From: CAIYOL01 sp964494805
GTDB lineage: Bacteria > Planctomycetota > Phycisphaerae > Sedimentisphaerales > Anaerobacaceae
Direction: 5' to 3'
DNA length: 64,000 nt
Assembly (NCBI GenBank): GCA_964494805.1
Contig: CAZBST010000005.1
Coordinates: forward strand, 62,001 to 126,000
The notes under the pieces: model-generated
Database searches by the model: none
What the model was told of the DNA's origin: nothing
The model's input: only the letters and a program-made list of their open reading frames with translations
Made by a program: the position numbers and the translations under genes
Part shown: in pieces, positions 40,271 through 48,299 of the stretch
Layout: each line of letters begins with the position of its first letter
Numbering within the stretch: the first letter of the stretch is position 1

Positions 40271-42010
40271 TCAGAAAGCTTCGGGCAGAATCGTTCTGGT
40301 AACGTCACGCAGATAGTTTGAAATCTGCCTTTCAGAATTCATACCAAGTACTGTTCTGGCTACATTGTTGCAGTCTTCTATTGTAACTGAGCGAATAATT
40401 TGTTTTATTTCCGGTATCATCGGCGGAGTAAGTGAAATCGTCCGCACTCCCATTCCCAGCAGTAGCATAATATACTCCGGCTCGGAGGCCATTTCTCCGC
40501 AGACACTAAGCTCTATCTGCGCTTTGTGCGCATCCTGAATGACCGTCCTGATAAGCCGCAGCACCGCAGGGTCCACCGATGAATATAGCGTGGAAACCAG
40601 TTCATTACCCCTGTCGACAGCCAGAGTATATTGAATAAGGTCGTTCGTTCCAATGCTGAAAAAATCGACATCTCTCGCAAGTGTAAAGGCCGTCAAAGCC
40701 GCAGACGGTGTCTCAATCATCACACCTATCTTAATATCTCTATTGTATGCTATAGATTCCTCATCGAGGTCTTCCATAACATCTCGCAAAATCATCTTCG
40801 TCTGCATCAATTCCTGAAGGTGTGTAATCAATGGAAACATTATCTTAACCTCACCAAGAACTGAGGCCCGTAGAATCGCACGCAATTGTGTCTTGAACAT
40901 CGTAAGGTTCTGCAGGCAAAATCTGATCGACCTAAGCCCCAGAAATGGATTTGGCTCGCGTGCAAAACGTTTGCTTTGTGTATATTTATCCGCTCCAAGG
41001 TCCACAGTTCTTATTATCACCGGCCGATGCTCGAAAACTCGGATGGTTTCAGCATAAGCTTGATAATGGTCTTCTTCCGTAGGTTCGCTTGGCCTGTTGA
41101 GATATAAAAACTCCGTCCGGTATAACCCTATGCCCTCTCCGCCTTTTTGCAGAATCAGTTCCGCCTCATCAGGAAACTCAATATTGCCTAATAACATTAT
41201 TCTCACACCGTCCCGTGTTTCCGCCGGTTCCTCTCTTATCGCATCAAGTCTATGCTCCAGTTCTGTAAATTCGATTGAATACTTTTCGTATTGCTGCATC
41301 GTCTCATCATCCGGATTTACAATGACAATGCCGCGATTGCCGTCAATGATGACGATGTCTCCGCCGATGGTGGTTTCTGTAAGGTCTTCCAGCGCTACTA
41401 CCGCCGGGATGCCGAGCGACCTTGCAACAATAGCTGTATGGCTTGTTCGTCCGCCTGCGTCGGTTGCGAGGCCTTTAACAAACTTTTTGTCAAACCCTGC
41501 TGTTTGGGTAGGACTCAAATTTCGGGCAACAACCGCTACCTCTTCGGTCAAACGCTCAACATCTTCACGTTTGCCGCCGACAAGCTGCCTGAGCAGGCGT
41601 CTTTCGATATCGTAAATATCCGCCGCACGTTCGCTGATGTATGCATCTTTTACTTTGGCAAAAGCCGATGCAATCTCTCGCAGTGTTGTGGAGACGGCAT
41701 ATTCTGCTGTCACCGATTCCGAATGGACCAAATCTGTTATCTTTTTCCGCAAATTCCTATCACGCAAAAAACTCAAATGAACAGCAAAGATATCTTTTAT
41801 TTTACGTTGTTCGATTGTCTTTTGCTCTGCCTTCAGTTGGGCTAATTCGTCAGCCGCAGCTTTGAAAGCGTTTCTCACCCGCTGAATCTCTATCATCCGC
41901 TGTGTCGGCTTTATGGAACGCCGCGGAATTCGATAGTCTTCGGAATCGATAATCAGCGATTTGGCAATGGCAATACCCGGCGAAACAGCTATTCCTTTTT
42001 TGATTTCCAT
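40271..42010 (-). CDS. ptsI: Phosphoenolpyruvate-protein phosphotransferase (enzyme I)
   Basis: A 579-aa enzyme I. The start at 42010 (MEIKKGIAVSPGIAIAKSLI) matches the family; the frame is open 38 codons further. The phosphorylated histidine is H191 in GGRTSHTAIVARSLGIPAV. The C-terminal PEP-binding TIM barrel has GEGIGLYRTEFLYL, VIIRTVDLGADKY, NPFLGLRSIRFCL, DFFSIGTNDLIQYTLAVDR and the active-site cysteine in LSVCGEMASEPEY. There is no N-terminal GAF domain, so it is the EI rather than EI-Ntr type. With HPr and EIIA upstream and no sugar permease in the window, it probably runs a regulatory phosphorelay. Confidence 0.95.
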   Translation of the reverse strand: MEIKKGIAVSPGIAIAKSLIIDSEDYRIPRRSIKPTQRMIEIQRVRNAFKAAADELAQLKAEQKTIEQRKIKDIFAVHLSFLRDRNLRKKITDLVHSESVTAEYAVSTTLREIASAFAKVKDAYISERAADIYDIERRLLRQLVGGKREDVERLTEEVAVVARNLSPTQTAGFDKKFVKGLATDAGGRTSHTAIVARSLGIPAVVALEDLTETTIGGDIVIIDGNRGIVIVNPDDETMQQYEKYSIEFTELEHRLDAIREEPAETRDGVRIMLLGNIEFPDEAELILQKGGEGIGLYRTEFLYLNRPSEPTEEDHYQAYAETIRVFEHRPVIIRTVDLGADKYTQSKRFAREPNPFLGLRSIRFCLQNLTMFKTQLRAILRASVLGEVKIMFPLITHLQELMQTKMILRDVMEDLDEESIAYNRDIKIGVMIETPSAALTAFTLARDVDFFSIGTNDLIQYTLAVDRGNELVSTLYSSVDPAVLRLIRTVIQDAHKAQIELSVCGEMASEPEYIMLLLGMGVRTISLTPPMIPEIKQIIRSVTIEDCNNVARTVLGMNSERQISNYLRDVTRTILPEAF

Positions 42011-42029
42011 CGCAAACTTCTGCCAAATC

Positions 42030-42356
42030 CTAACGTTCTTTCTGGCTGCTTGGTGTCGGCTCGTCGAAATGCTTCTCTTCCACAAGCTCCTGCAGAGCAT
42101 TGATGGCTTGTTGTGCATCTGCACCTTCGGCTTTAATTTTTAGCTTGGTGCCGCAAGTTGCGGCAAGCATACTCATCTGCATAATGCTCTTGCCATCCAC
42201 ACTGTTTTCATCGTTGCTGACCGTAATATCGCACTCAAACCTGTTTGCAACATCAACAAATTGCATCGCGGGGCGCATATGAAGTCCATCTGCGTTTTTT
42301 ATCTCAACTCCTGTTTCACAAACCACTTTTTCCAATGTATCTTCTTCCGCCCGCAT
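42030..42356 (-). CDS. ptsH: HPr phosphocarrier protein
   Basis: A 108-aa HPr. The phosphorylated histidine is H26 in NADGLHMRPAMQF, with Met where most HPr proteins have Ala. The regulatory serine, S57, is kept in DGKSIMQMSMLAA, as in HPr proteins controlled by HPr kinase. Short extensions precede (MRAEEDTLEKVVCET) and follow (KHFDEPTPSSQKER) the usual about 85-aa domain. It lies 19 bases upstream of the enzyme I start, so the two are coupled, and 45 bases downstream of ptsN. No HPr kinase gene is in the window. Confidence 0.94.
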   Translation of the reverse strand: MRAEEDTLEKVVCETGVEIKNADGLHMRPAMQFVDVANRFECDITVSNDENSVDGKSIMQMSMLAATCGTKLKIKAEGADAQQAINALQELVEEKHFDEPTPSSQKER

Positions 42357-42401
42357 TTACAGGCTTCGTGCCCTCTCTATCACATCCATAAATTCATATT
42401 A

Positions 42402-42875
42402 TTATAAAGACGGATTTTCATCGGCCTCTCTGAGAAGCTCTTCTATCTCTTTGGCCTCTTTTGATTGTCTGAGGAACCTGCGGAATTTCTCTTCCTGCAA
42501 ATGCTTGAAGATGCTCTCCATTGCTTGTAAATGTTTATCCGGGTTGTCAACAGGGCTGATTATCAGTATCACCGAATAAACCGGCTGCTTGTCTAATGAA
42601 GAGAAATCGATACCAACACTGCTTTGACCGATTGTAGCAGCCACATCTTTGACCGCTTTATGTTTCACATGAGGCACAGCAACACCCTTGCCCATGCCTG
42701 TGCTTGCTTCATTTTCTCTTTTTATAACCGCCTTGATAATTTCTTCACAATTTCCTTTGCCAAGCCGGCCAGCTTCATAAAGGGCCGAGACAAGCTCCTT
42801 TATTACACTGTTGCGGTCCCTGCTTTTCAGCTCCGGAATTATCGCCTCAAAACAGATAAAATCTGCAAATTTCAT
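42402..42875 (-). CDS. ptsN: PTS EIIA-type nitrogen regulatory protein (PtsN-like)
   Basis: A 157-aa EIIA of the fructose/PtsN type. The phosphorylation site is H69 in MGKGVAVPHVKHKAV, and surrounding motifs (SVIKELVSALYEAGRLG, ASTGMGKG, VILIISPVDNPDKHLQAM) are typical. There is no EIIB or EIIC gene nearby, so it is likely the terminal acceptor of a regulatory chain EI-HPr-EIIA rather than a sugar transporter part. It lies between hpf and ptsH, mirroring the hpf-ptsN order of proteobacterial rpoN operons. Confidence 0.92.
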   Translation of the reverse strand: MKFADFICFEAIIPELKSRDRNSVIKELVSALYEAGRLGKGNCEEIIKAVIKRENEASTGMGKGVAVPHVKHKAVKDVAATIGQSSVGIDFSSLDKQPVYSVILIISPVDNPDKHLQAMESIFKHLQEEKFRRFLRQSKEAKEIEELLREADENPSL

Positions 42876-42955
42876 CTTATCTTCCTGAAATTATTCCTTA
42901 ACCGCTCTGCCTGATTAAGTCCCAATCACAAAACATATTATTGCAAAGATGCAAG

Positions 42956-43276
42956 TTATGCTGACTTTGCCCTGCCTGTGTGTTTGTTGTCGCGTTCCTT
43001 GCCCTTTTTCTTTCTAAGCTGTCTTTCAAGTTTATGAACAGCTGCGTCGATACAACAGTAAATGTCTTCACCGGTTTCGGTAACAACGAAAATCTTGCTA
43101 TGTTCGCCCCTTGCAAGTATCTCCACACTCGTCTTGCCGTTCTGTTCACTATCGATAATTACCTCAACCTGGTTGACACAGTTGTAGTATTTAGGAAGCT
43201 TGGATGTCTTTTTCTCCGCGTACTTTCTGACAGCTTCCGGTATCTCGATATGTTTACCAGTTATAGTAAAAAGCAA
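42956..43276 (-). CDS. hpf: Ribosome hibernation promoting factor (HPF/RaiA family)
   Basis: A 106-aa protein. The start is a TTG at 43276, chosen because AAGGAG lies 7 bases upstream and the following residues LFTITGKHIEIPEAVRKY match family starts; a TTG ten codons earlier is less likely. The HPF fold is shown by YAEKKTSKLPKYYNCVNQVE, SVEILARGEHSKIFVVTETG and EDIYCCIDAAVHKLERQLRK. It binds the 30S decoding region and stores inactive ribosomes. Its length corresponds to short HPF. It precedes ptsN as in many bacteria. Confidence 0.93.
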   Translation of the reverse strand: MLFTITGKHIEIPEAVRKYAEKKTSKLPKYYNCVNQVEVIIDSEQNGKTSVEILARGEHSKIFVVTETGEDIYCCIDAAVHKLERQLRKKKGKERDNKHTGRAKSA

Positions 43277-43317
43277 AATCCATCTCCTTAAACTTTCTTT
43301 CAGCAAAAACGGTTTTA

Positions 43318-44037
43318 TTACTCTTTATTTTTCAAATCGGCTGGCTGCAGGAGTCCGCCGACCCTGTTATCTTGCGGTGCTACCACACCTGCGCTGACCG
43401 CAAATTTTATTGCTTCTTCTACCGTCATGTTCAACTCTACAATTTGTTCTTTTGGGACCATTATCACAAAACCTGTGAATGGCGTTGGCGAAGTCGGTAT
43501 AAAAATGGTAAGGAATTCCTTTTTGACTTTCTCTGATACCTTCTTAAATCCAGACCCGGTTACGAAGCCCATTGACCATATACCCTCCCGAGGGTACTCA
43601 ACGGCAACGACCCTTGAGAACAGTTTTTTTTGTTCCTCTTGAGTAAGCAGGAAATCGGTAATCTGTTTTACGTAAGGGTAGACCTGCTTTAAAAATGGCG
43701 TATTCATTATGAACTTTTCGACCATTCGCCACAGCGTTCTGCCTACAACACTGGCCAATATTACGCCCACTATGTAGACTGCAACCAGAGCTACGAGAAA
43801 ACCTGCTATTGACCCCCACCCATGTACCCAAAATTTAACCATATTTTCTTCTGTAAGGTATTTTGACTCACCCTGTAAATACATTACCAGCCAGACTATA
43901 CCGTGGTTTATATAGACACTGATGTTTTCCTGGATGAATTTATAACCCCAGAAGAATATCCAAATTGTCAGAATGGTCGGCAGTAGCACTGCCAGACCAC
44001 GCAAAAAGTAGGCCCTAAAACGTCCGCTAGTACGCAT
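43318..44037 (-). CDS. DUF502 family membrane protein
   Basis: A 239-aa protein with two membrane segments, FLRGLAVLLPTILTIWIFFW (residues about 11-30) and GSIAGFLVALVAVYIVGVIL (about 75-94), and the family signature FIPTSPTPFTGFVIMVPKEQ in the soluble part. The family is widespread in bacteria and lacks an assigned function in general. It lies between the flippase-like gene and hpf, all on the minus strand. Membrane organisation or trafficking is possible, but not shown here. Confidence 0.85.
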   Translation of the reverse strand: MRTSGRFRAYFLRGLAVLLPTILTIWIFFWGYKFIQENISVYINHGIVWLVMYLQGESKYLTEENMVKFWVHGWGSIAGFLVALVAVYIVGVILASVVGRTLWRMVEKFIMNTPFLKQVYPYVKQITDFLLTQEEQKKLFSRVVAVEYPREGIWSMGFVTGSGFKKVSEKVKKEFLTIFIPTSPTPFTGFVIMVPKEQIVELNMTVEEAIKFAVSAGVVAPQDNRVGGLLQPADLKNKE

Positions 44038-44144
44038 GTTCTTAACAACAAGTCCTTTGCTGTTATCGAGTTACAGATTCCTGGCTAACCCCCAACATAC
44101 GGGGGCTGGGCATAAAAACCACATCCTGCCCGGAGCACAATAAT

Positions 44145-45200
44145 CTAACCTATAGACTCATTCTGGTCAACAAAAAAGTCTTTTGGCAAATGTGCGCCAA
44201 TCAAATGTATCATAGCTCCAGGCAGTGATGCGAGCATCCATACAGCCCGTTGGCATAATGCCAGTGCTGATGCTGCTTCCTCACCAACGCCGGCAAACTT
44301 AATGAACAGCGAAGCAAGAAAGACCTCGACCACTACCGCACCGCCGATGCTGACGGGTACCGCACCTAACACCCACGTTAGTGTGAAAAAAACATAGTAA
44401 TATTTGATGCTTGTCTCAATGCCGAGATTCACCCCTAAGAACCAAAAACCAGTAATTGTTATAATCTGCAGAAAAACCGTTATCCCAAATGCTGCAAGTA
44501 TTGTCAAAGGGCTGCGGCAGTAAATGAAAATCGCGTTTTTTAGTTTGTTGATTATTCTGATGCTGTGCGTGCGAATGGATGACCAGACCTTTATCAGTAT
44601 GGCCCTGCCCTGCTTGAATAACAGCATAAGGCAAAAAGCCGCCAAGACTATGGCCGCTGTCCATAAAATAATCTCTTTGTGCCCGGCGATAGAATTGAGA
44701 AGACCTCCCTGATTGCCTGAAGGGATTACCGCCTCACGTCCCCGGAGAAAAAGCAGATAGAAAAAAGCAGCAATTATCAGTGTGGTTGACAGCCCTATTA
44801 GCCTGTCAACAAATACGCTCAAAGCCGCTTCGAACATTTTACTTGTGTGTCTGGTAACATACCACGCGCGAATCAAATCACCTCCCACGGAGCTTGGCAT
44901 GAAATTATTATAAAAAAGTCCTAAGAAATGTAGTCTCACTGCCATCCACAGCTTTATGAAGACAGACTGGGTCCTCAAAAGTAACCACCAGCGTAAAGCT
45001 ACTAACATCTGGCCGAAAATGAAAACGCCAAGGGCTGCTGCGAAAATCCATAAATTCATCTGTGCGAATATTTGTTTTAGGTTAGCCCACCTTTGCCCTC
45101 TGGAAACCCAGTATACCCCCCACCCTATTCCGCATACAACCACTGCAATACGCAGAGACAGGAATATGTATTTACTTTTCTGGGTTTTGGCATTGGCCAT
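44145..45200 (-). CDS. Lysylphosphatidylglycerol synthase transmembrane-region protein (flippase-like)
   Basis: A 351-aa polytopic protein of the LPG_synthase_TM / AglD-related family with about eight hydrophobic segments, for example IAVVVCGIGWGVYWVS, WIFAAALGVFIFGQMLVALR and TLIIAAFFYLLFL. Family motifs include ALRWWLLLRTQ, FYNNFMPSSVGGDLIRAWYV and GAVPVSIGGAVVVEVFLASL. Such proteins are thought to move or modify lipid-linked intermediates. It begins the long minus-strand run and faces hisI divergently across about 95 bases. Confidence 0.85.
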   Translation of the reverse strand: MANAKTQKSKYIFLSLRIAVVVCGIGWGVYWVSRGQRWANLKQIFAQMNLWIFAAALGVFIFGQMLVALRWWLLLRTQSVFIKLWMAVRLHFLGLFYNNFMPSSVGGDLIRAWYVTRHTSKMFEAALSVFVDRLIGLSTTLIIAAFFYLLFLRGREAVIPSGNQGGLLNSIAGHKEIILWTAAIVLAAFCLMLLFKQGRAILIKVWSSIRTHSIRIINKLKNAIFIYCRSPLTILAAFGITVFLQIITITGFWFLGVNLGIETSIKYYYVFFTLTWVLGAVPVSIGGAVVVEVFLASLFIKFAGVGEEAASALALCQRAVWMLASLPGAMIHLIGAHLPKDFFVDQNESIG

Positions 45201-45294
45201 TAAACTAATTTGCCTTAAAAAACTTGTTTTTGCAAATAATAATCGGTAAATTGGTCATTTACAATTGAAAATTGATTATGTGAGGGCCCGACAG

Positions 45295-45729
45295 ATGGCT
45301 GCAAAACAGAATCCACAGGATGCCTTCCGGCATATCGAAGATGGTGTCGATTTTACTCCGAAGTTTGACGAAAACGGCTTAATTAAGGCAATCGCGCAGG
45401 ATGCAAAAACTGGCCAGGTCCTGATGGCCGCCTTTATGAATCGACAGGCGCTTGATTTGACCATTCAGACCGGCTACGCCACATACTTTAGCACATCGCG
45501 ACAAAAATTATGGAAAAAAGGCGAAGAAAGCGGACATACCCAAAAGGTAGAGCAGATACTCGTCGATTGTGACCAGGACAGCATCCTCCTTAAAGTAACC
45601 GTTGATGCCGGCCAATGTCACGTAGGCTACCAGTCCTGTTTCTACCGCGCATTGAAAAAGGGTACCAGCAGAGAGCTTGAATTTATCGCAGAAAAAGTCT
45701 ACGACCCCGGCAAAACCTACAAAAAATAG
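45295..45729 (+). CDS. hisI: Phosphoribosyl-AMP cyclohydrolase
   Basis: A 144-aa HisI. The start at 45295 has GAGGG 8 bases upstream; the frame is open from a TTG at 45265. Metal and catalytic motifs are intact: TSRQKLWKKGEESGHTQKVE, VDCDQDSILLKV (the DxDxD magnesium site) and GQCHVGYQSCFYRA with the zinc cysteines. It opens the adenine ring of phosphoribosyl-AMP in histidine biosynthesis. It is the stand-alone form without the HisE domain, and no other his gene is in the window. Confidence 0.93.
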   Translation: MAAKQNPQDAFRHIEDGVDFTPKFDENGLIKAIAQDAKTGQVLMAAFMNRQALDLTIQTGYATYFSTSRQKLWKKGEESGHTQKVEQILVDCDQDSILLKVTVDAGQCHVGYQSCFYRALKKGTSRELEFIAEKVYDPGKTYKK

Positions 45730-45860
45730 AAAAAACCGCAAGCCCAAAGTATCTTTGAGCTTCACCGAGCGCCATAGCTCAAGAAAACCCGCACGGAAAG
45801 TCGATATAAATACTTGTATCTTGTTGATAATAACGTAAATACTGTTAGCAGGGGCAAACG

Positions 45861-46637
45861 TTGACAAGGATAATTGAAAAACGCCTTTCTTTGCACAAAC
45901 ACCTTGCCAATCAACAACAGCAAAACGACGTCTTACAGTCCCACATCACTGCCCTTCAGGCCCTTGCAAACATCGGCACCGCTACCTGTATGGTTGCACA
46001 TGAAATCAACAATTTACTCACACCTTTGGCTAATTTCGCAACTCTTGCCCTCAATAATCCTAATGAGAAGTCTTTGTCTGAAAAGGCGCTTCAAAAGGTC
46101 GTTCACAATTGTGAACGTGCCTCCAAAATTATGGAAAGTATGCTCGCCATGGCAAATAGTCAAACGCAGGAGAAGAAAAACACTGTCCTGATTGCTTTGG
46201 TTGAAGACATTTTTACCTGTCTGTGCCGGGATTTTGCAAAAGACGGTATAACTGTGAACATCCAGGTTCCACAGGATTTGACAGTTTGGGCTGTCCCCAT
46301 CCAGATTCAGCAGGTTTTAATGAATTTGATTCTTAATGCCCGTGAGGCAATGTTGCCCCGTGGCGGCATTCTAACCATCAAGGCCTGGGACACTACCGAT
46401 GCCGTTCAGATAGAGCTTTCCGACACCGGCTGCGGAATTGAGCCGGCCGACTTAAAAATGGTTTTTCAGCCGTTTTTCACTACAAAGGCAAATGAAAAAT
46501 CACCGTCGCAGCACTCAGGCTCCGGACTCGGTCTTTTCTTTGTAAAAAGAGTAATAGATGACCATGGAGGCTGCGTTTCGGTTGAATCTAAACCAGCCGG
46601 CGGAACAACGTTTAAAATAACCTTACCTAAACCATAA
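45861..46637 (+). CDS. Orphan sensor histidine kinase (no sensor domain)
   Basis: A 258-aa protein starting with TTG at 45861, 6 bases after AGGGGC. The dimerisation region carries the H-box MVAHEINNLLTPLANF, and the HATPase domain has the N-box VLMNLILNAREAM, G1 LSDTGCGIEPADL, F-box FQPFFTTKANE and G2 GSGLGLFFVKRV. A short N-terminal coiled coil (RLSLHKHLANQQQQNDVL) is the only other part, and no membrane or PAS domain is present. It could pair with the orphan receiver at 603-1085, but they are 45 kb apart, so this is only a possibility. Confidence 0.9.
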   Translation: MTRIIEKRLSLHKHLANQQQQNDVLQSHITALQALANIGTATCMVAHEINNLLTPLANFATLALNNPNEKSLSEKALQKVVHNCERASKIMESMLAMANSQTQEKKNTVLIALVEDIFTCLCRDFAKDGITVNIQVPQDLTVWAVPIQIQQVLMNLILNAREAMLPRGGILTIKAWDTTDAVQIELSDTGCGIEPADLKMVFQPFFTTKANEKSPSQHSGSGLGLFFVKRVIDDHGGCVSVESKPAGGTTFKITLPKP

Positions 46638-46703
46638 CCATAGTAAGGTGACGCTTAAAAGTAGCTCAGACTCGCCAGAATATCAGTCGTATTGAATAAT
46701 CGT

Positions 46704-48248
46704 ATGTTACGAAAAATCATTAATACCACCGTCATTTTAGTATTCCTGTGCCTTTTGCTCGCAATCCTGGCGAATAGTATGACCAAGCCTCTTGGCCGCG
46801 ATGAACAAGTGTACTGCACCGCTGGTATTCTGCTGGCGCAGGGCAAAATGATTTACAGGGATTTTTCATACCCGTCACAGATGCCGTACCACCCATTGCT
46901 CTATGCCGCCCTGTTCAGAATATTGAACACAACGCACTTCTTGCTTGTCGCTCGAATCTTCTCGTGTTTATGCGATGTCCTCGTGGTCGTTTGTATCGTT
47001 GGTATATATCGGCGGGTCCTTAGCTCTTTTCCAATTTCCGCAATGCTTTTAGGCGCCTCAGCCGCTGTAATGTATGTATTCAACCCCTTCGTCGATTATG
47101 CTAACGGCTTCGCCTGGAATAACGATGTTGTAGTCCTGTGTGTCGTGCTGTCCTTCTGGTTGTTCATAGCTGTTGATTTTAAGAAAAAGTCAAAATATTG
47201 GCGGATTGCCGTCATCGCCGCCTTACTGACCTTAGCAACCTGTATGCGGGCAACTTTAGCCCTTGTGCAGCTGTTGTTTTTCGTTTTTTTACTGACCCTG
47301 CCGGCTGATTCGGTAAAACAAAAATTTAAAACCATCCTGCCGTTTTTAATTGCTACAGTTGTTATTGCGATTTGGCCGCTTTGGACAATAGCTCTGGCGC
47401 CGCGGGCGTTCTTTCTAAACCTCTTCCGGATATCTGTACTTAACGGTGAATGGGTGCGCCAGACCGGTATGTTTCATAGCAAGCTTGATATGATATTCCT
47501 CTTCCTGACGACACCGAGCTGCCTTGCCCTTATCCTGATAGCGATTTGCTTTTGCCTGACGGTTGCCCGGAAACATCGCGAACTAACCATATCGAACGCG
47601 CCAGGTTTGTTACTTGCCGTTCTGTTGGCTTTCATCTTTTTTATAATTGCTCTGACTATGCCGATAACATGGGAGCAACACCTCGCAATGCCGGTCCCTT
47701 TCATAGTAATCAGCTTTGTTTTCCCGCTTTTGTATCTGAGAAAACTTGACTCTGGTGCCGGCTCCAGCAAGCATTTTAAGCCGGCCTGTGTTTTAGTAAT
47801 TGCCGGTGTAGTTGCGGCGGTAGCATCATATCCTCTTGTGTTGCACAGAGTCCCGAAGCTCTTTGACCCGCAAAGCTGGACACCGGTTCAGCTGCATCAG
47901 ATTTCGGAAGATATTGCCGGGAAAACTAAAAGCCCGAAACTAATACTCACCCTGGCTCCTCTTTACGCCCTCGAGGGCCGCTGCGATATCTATACCGAAC
48001 TTTCCTCGGGTCCGTTTGTTTACAGAGTTGCCGATTTAATGACAGCTTCCGACCTTGAAACTATCAAAGCAGTAGGTCCAAAAACACTTAAAGCCCTGCT
48101 TGAGAAGTCTCCGCCGTCGGCTGTGATACTTGGCGTAGAATTCGATTTTCTCGAGGCCCTGCTTTTCCAGGAGACTATCCAGCCGGACAGTAAAAATTGG
48201 GAAGAAAAAAATTACGAAAATGGCCCTTTGGTTTACTTCAGACGTTAA
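46704..48248 (+). CDS. GT39-like polytopic membrane glycosyltransferase
   Basis: A 514-aa protein from ATG 46704 (a TTG four codons earlier is the alternative). It has about ten to eleven hydrophobic segments and the N-terminal loop motif GRDEQVYCTAGILLAQGKMI followed by YRDFSYPSQMPYHPLLYAAL, as in dolichyl-phosphate-mannose / ArnT-like (GT-C) glycosyltransferases; the DE pair is the likely catalytic acid. A periplasmic C-terminal domain (about 400-514) ends the protein. It would move a sugar from a lipid carrier to a periplasmic acceptor; donor and acceptor are unknown. Confidence 0.75.
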   Translation: MLRKIINTTVILVFLCLLLAILANSMTKPLGRDEQVYCTAGILLAQGKMIYRDFSYPSQMPYHPLLYAALFRILNTTHFLLVARIFSCLCDVLVVVCIVGIYRRVLSSFPISAMLLGASAAVMYVFNPFVDYANGFAWNNDVVVLCVVLSFWLFIAVDFKKKSKYWRIAVIAALLTLATCMRATLALVQLLFFVFLLTLPADSVKQKFKTILPFLIATVVIAIWPLWTIALAPRAFFLNLFRISVLNGEWVRQTGMFHSKLDMIFLFLTTPSCLALILIAICFCLTVARKHRELTISNAPGLLLAVLLAFIFFIIALTMPITWEQHLAMPVPFIVISFVFPLLYLRKLDSGAGSSKHFKPACVLVIAGVVAAVASYPLVLHRVPKLFDPQSWTPVQLHQISEDIAGKTKSPKLILTLAPLYALEGRCDIYTELSSGPFVYRVADLMTASDLETIKAVGPKTLKALLEKSPPSAVILGVEFDFLEALLFQETIQPDSKNWEEKNYENGPLVYFRR

Positions 48249-48299
48249 TTTCGCAGAAAAAGACCTCGCTGAAGGCAGGCTTGCGATTTATTATGCTCG

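Noticed and set aside
44085..44115. Intrinsic terminator between the flippase-like and DUF502 genes
   Set aside because: CCCCCAACATACGGGGG can form a short hairpin, but there is no T-run on the minus strand after it.
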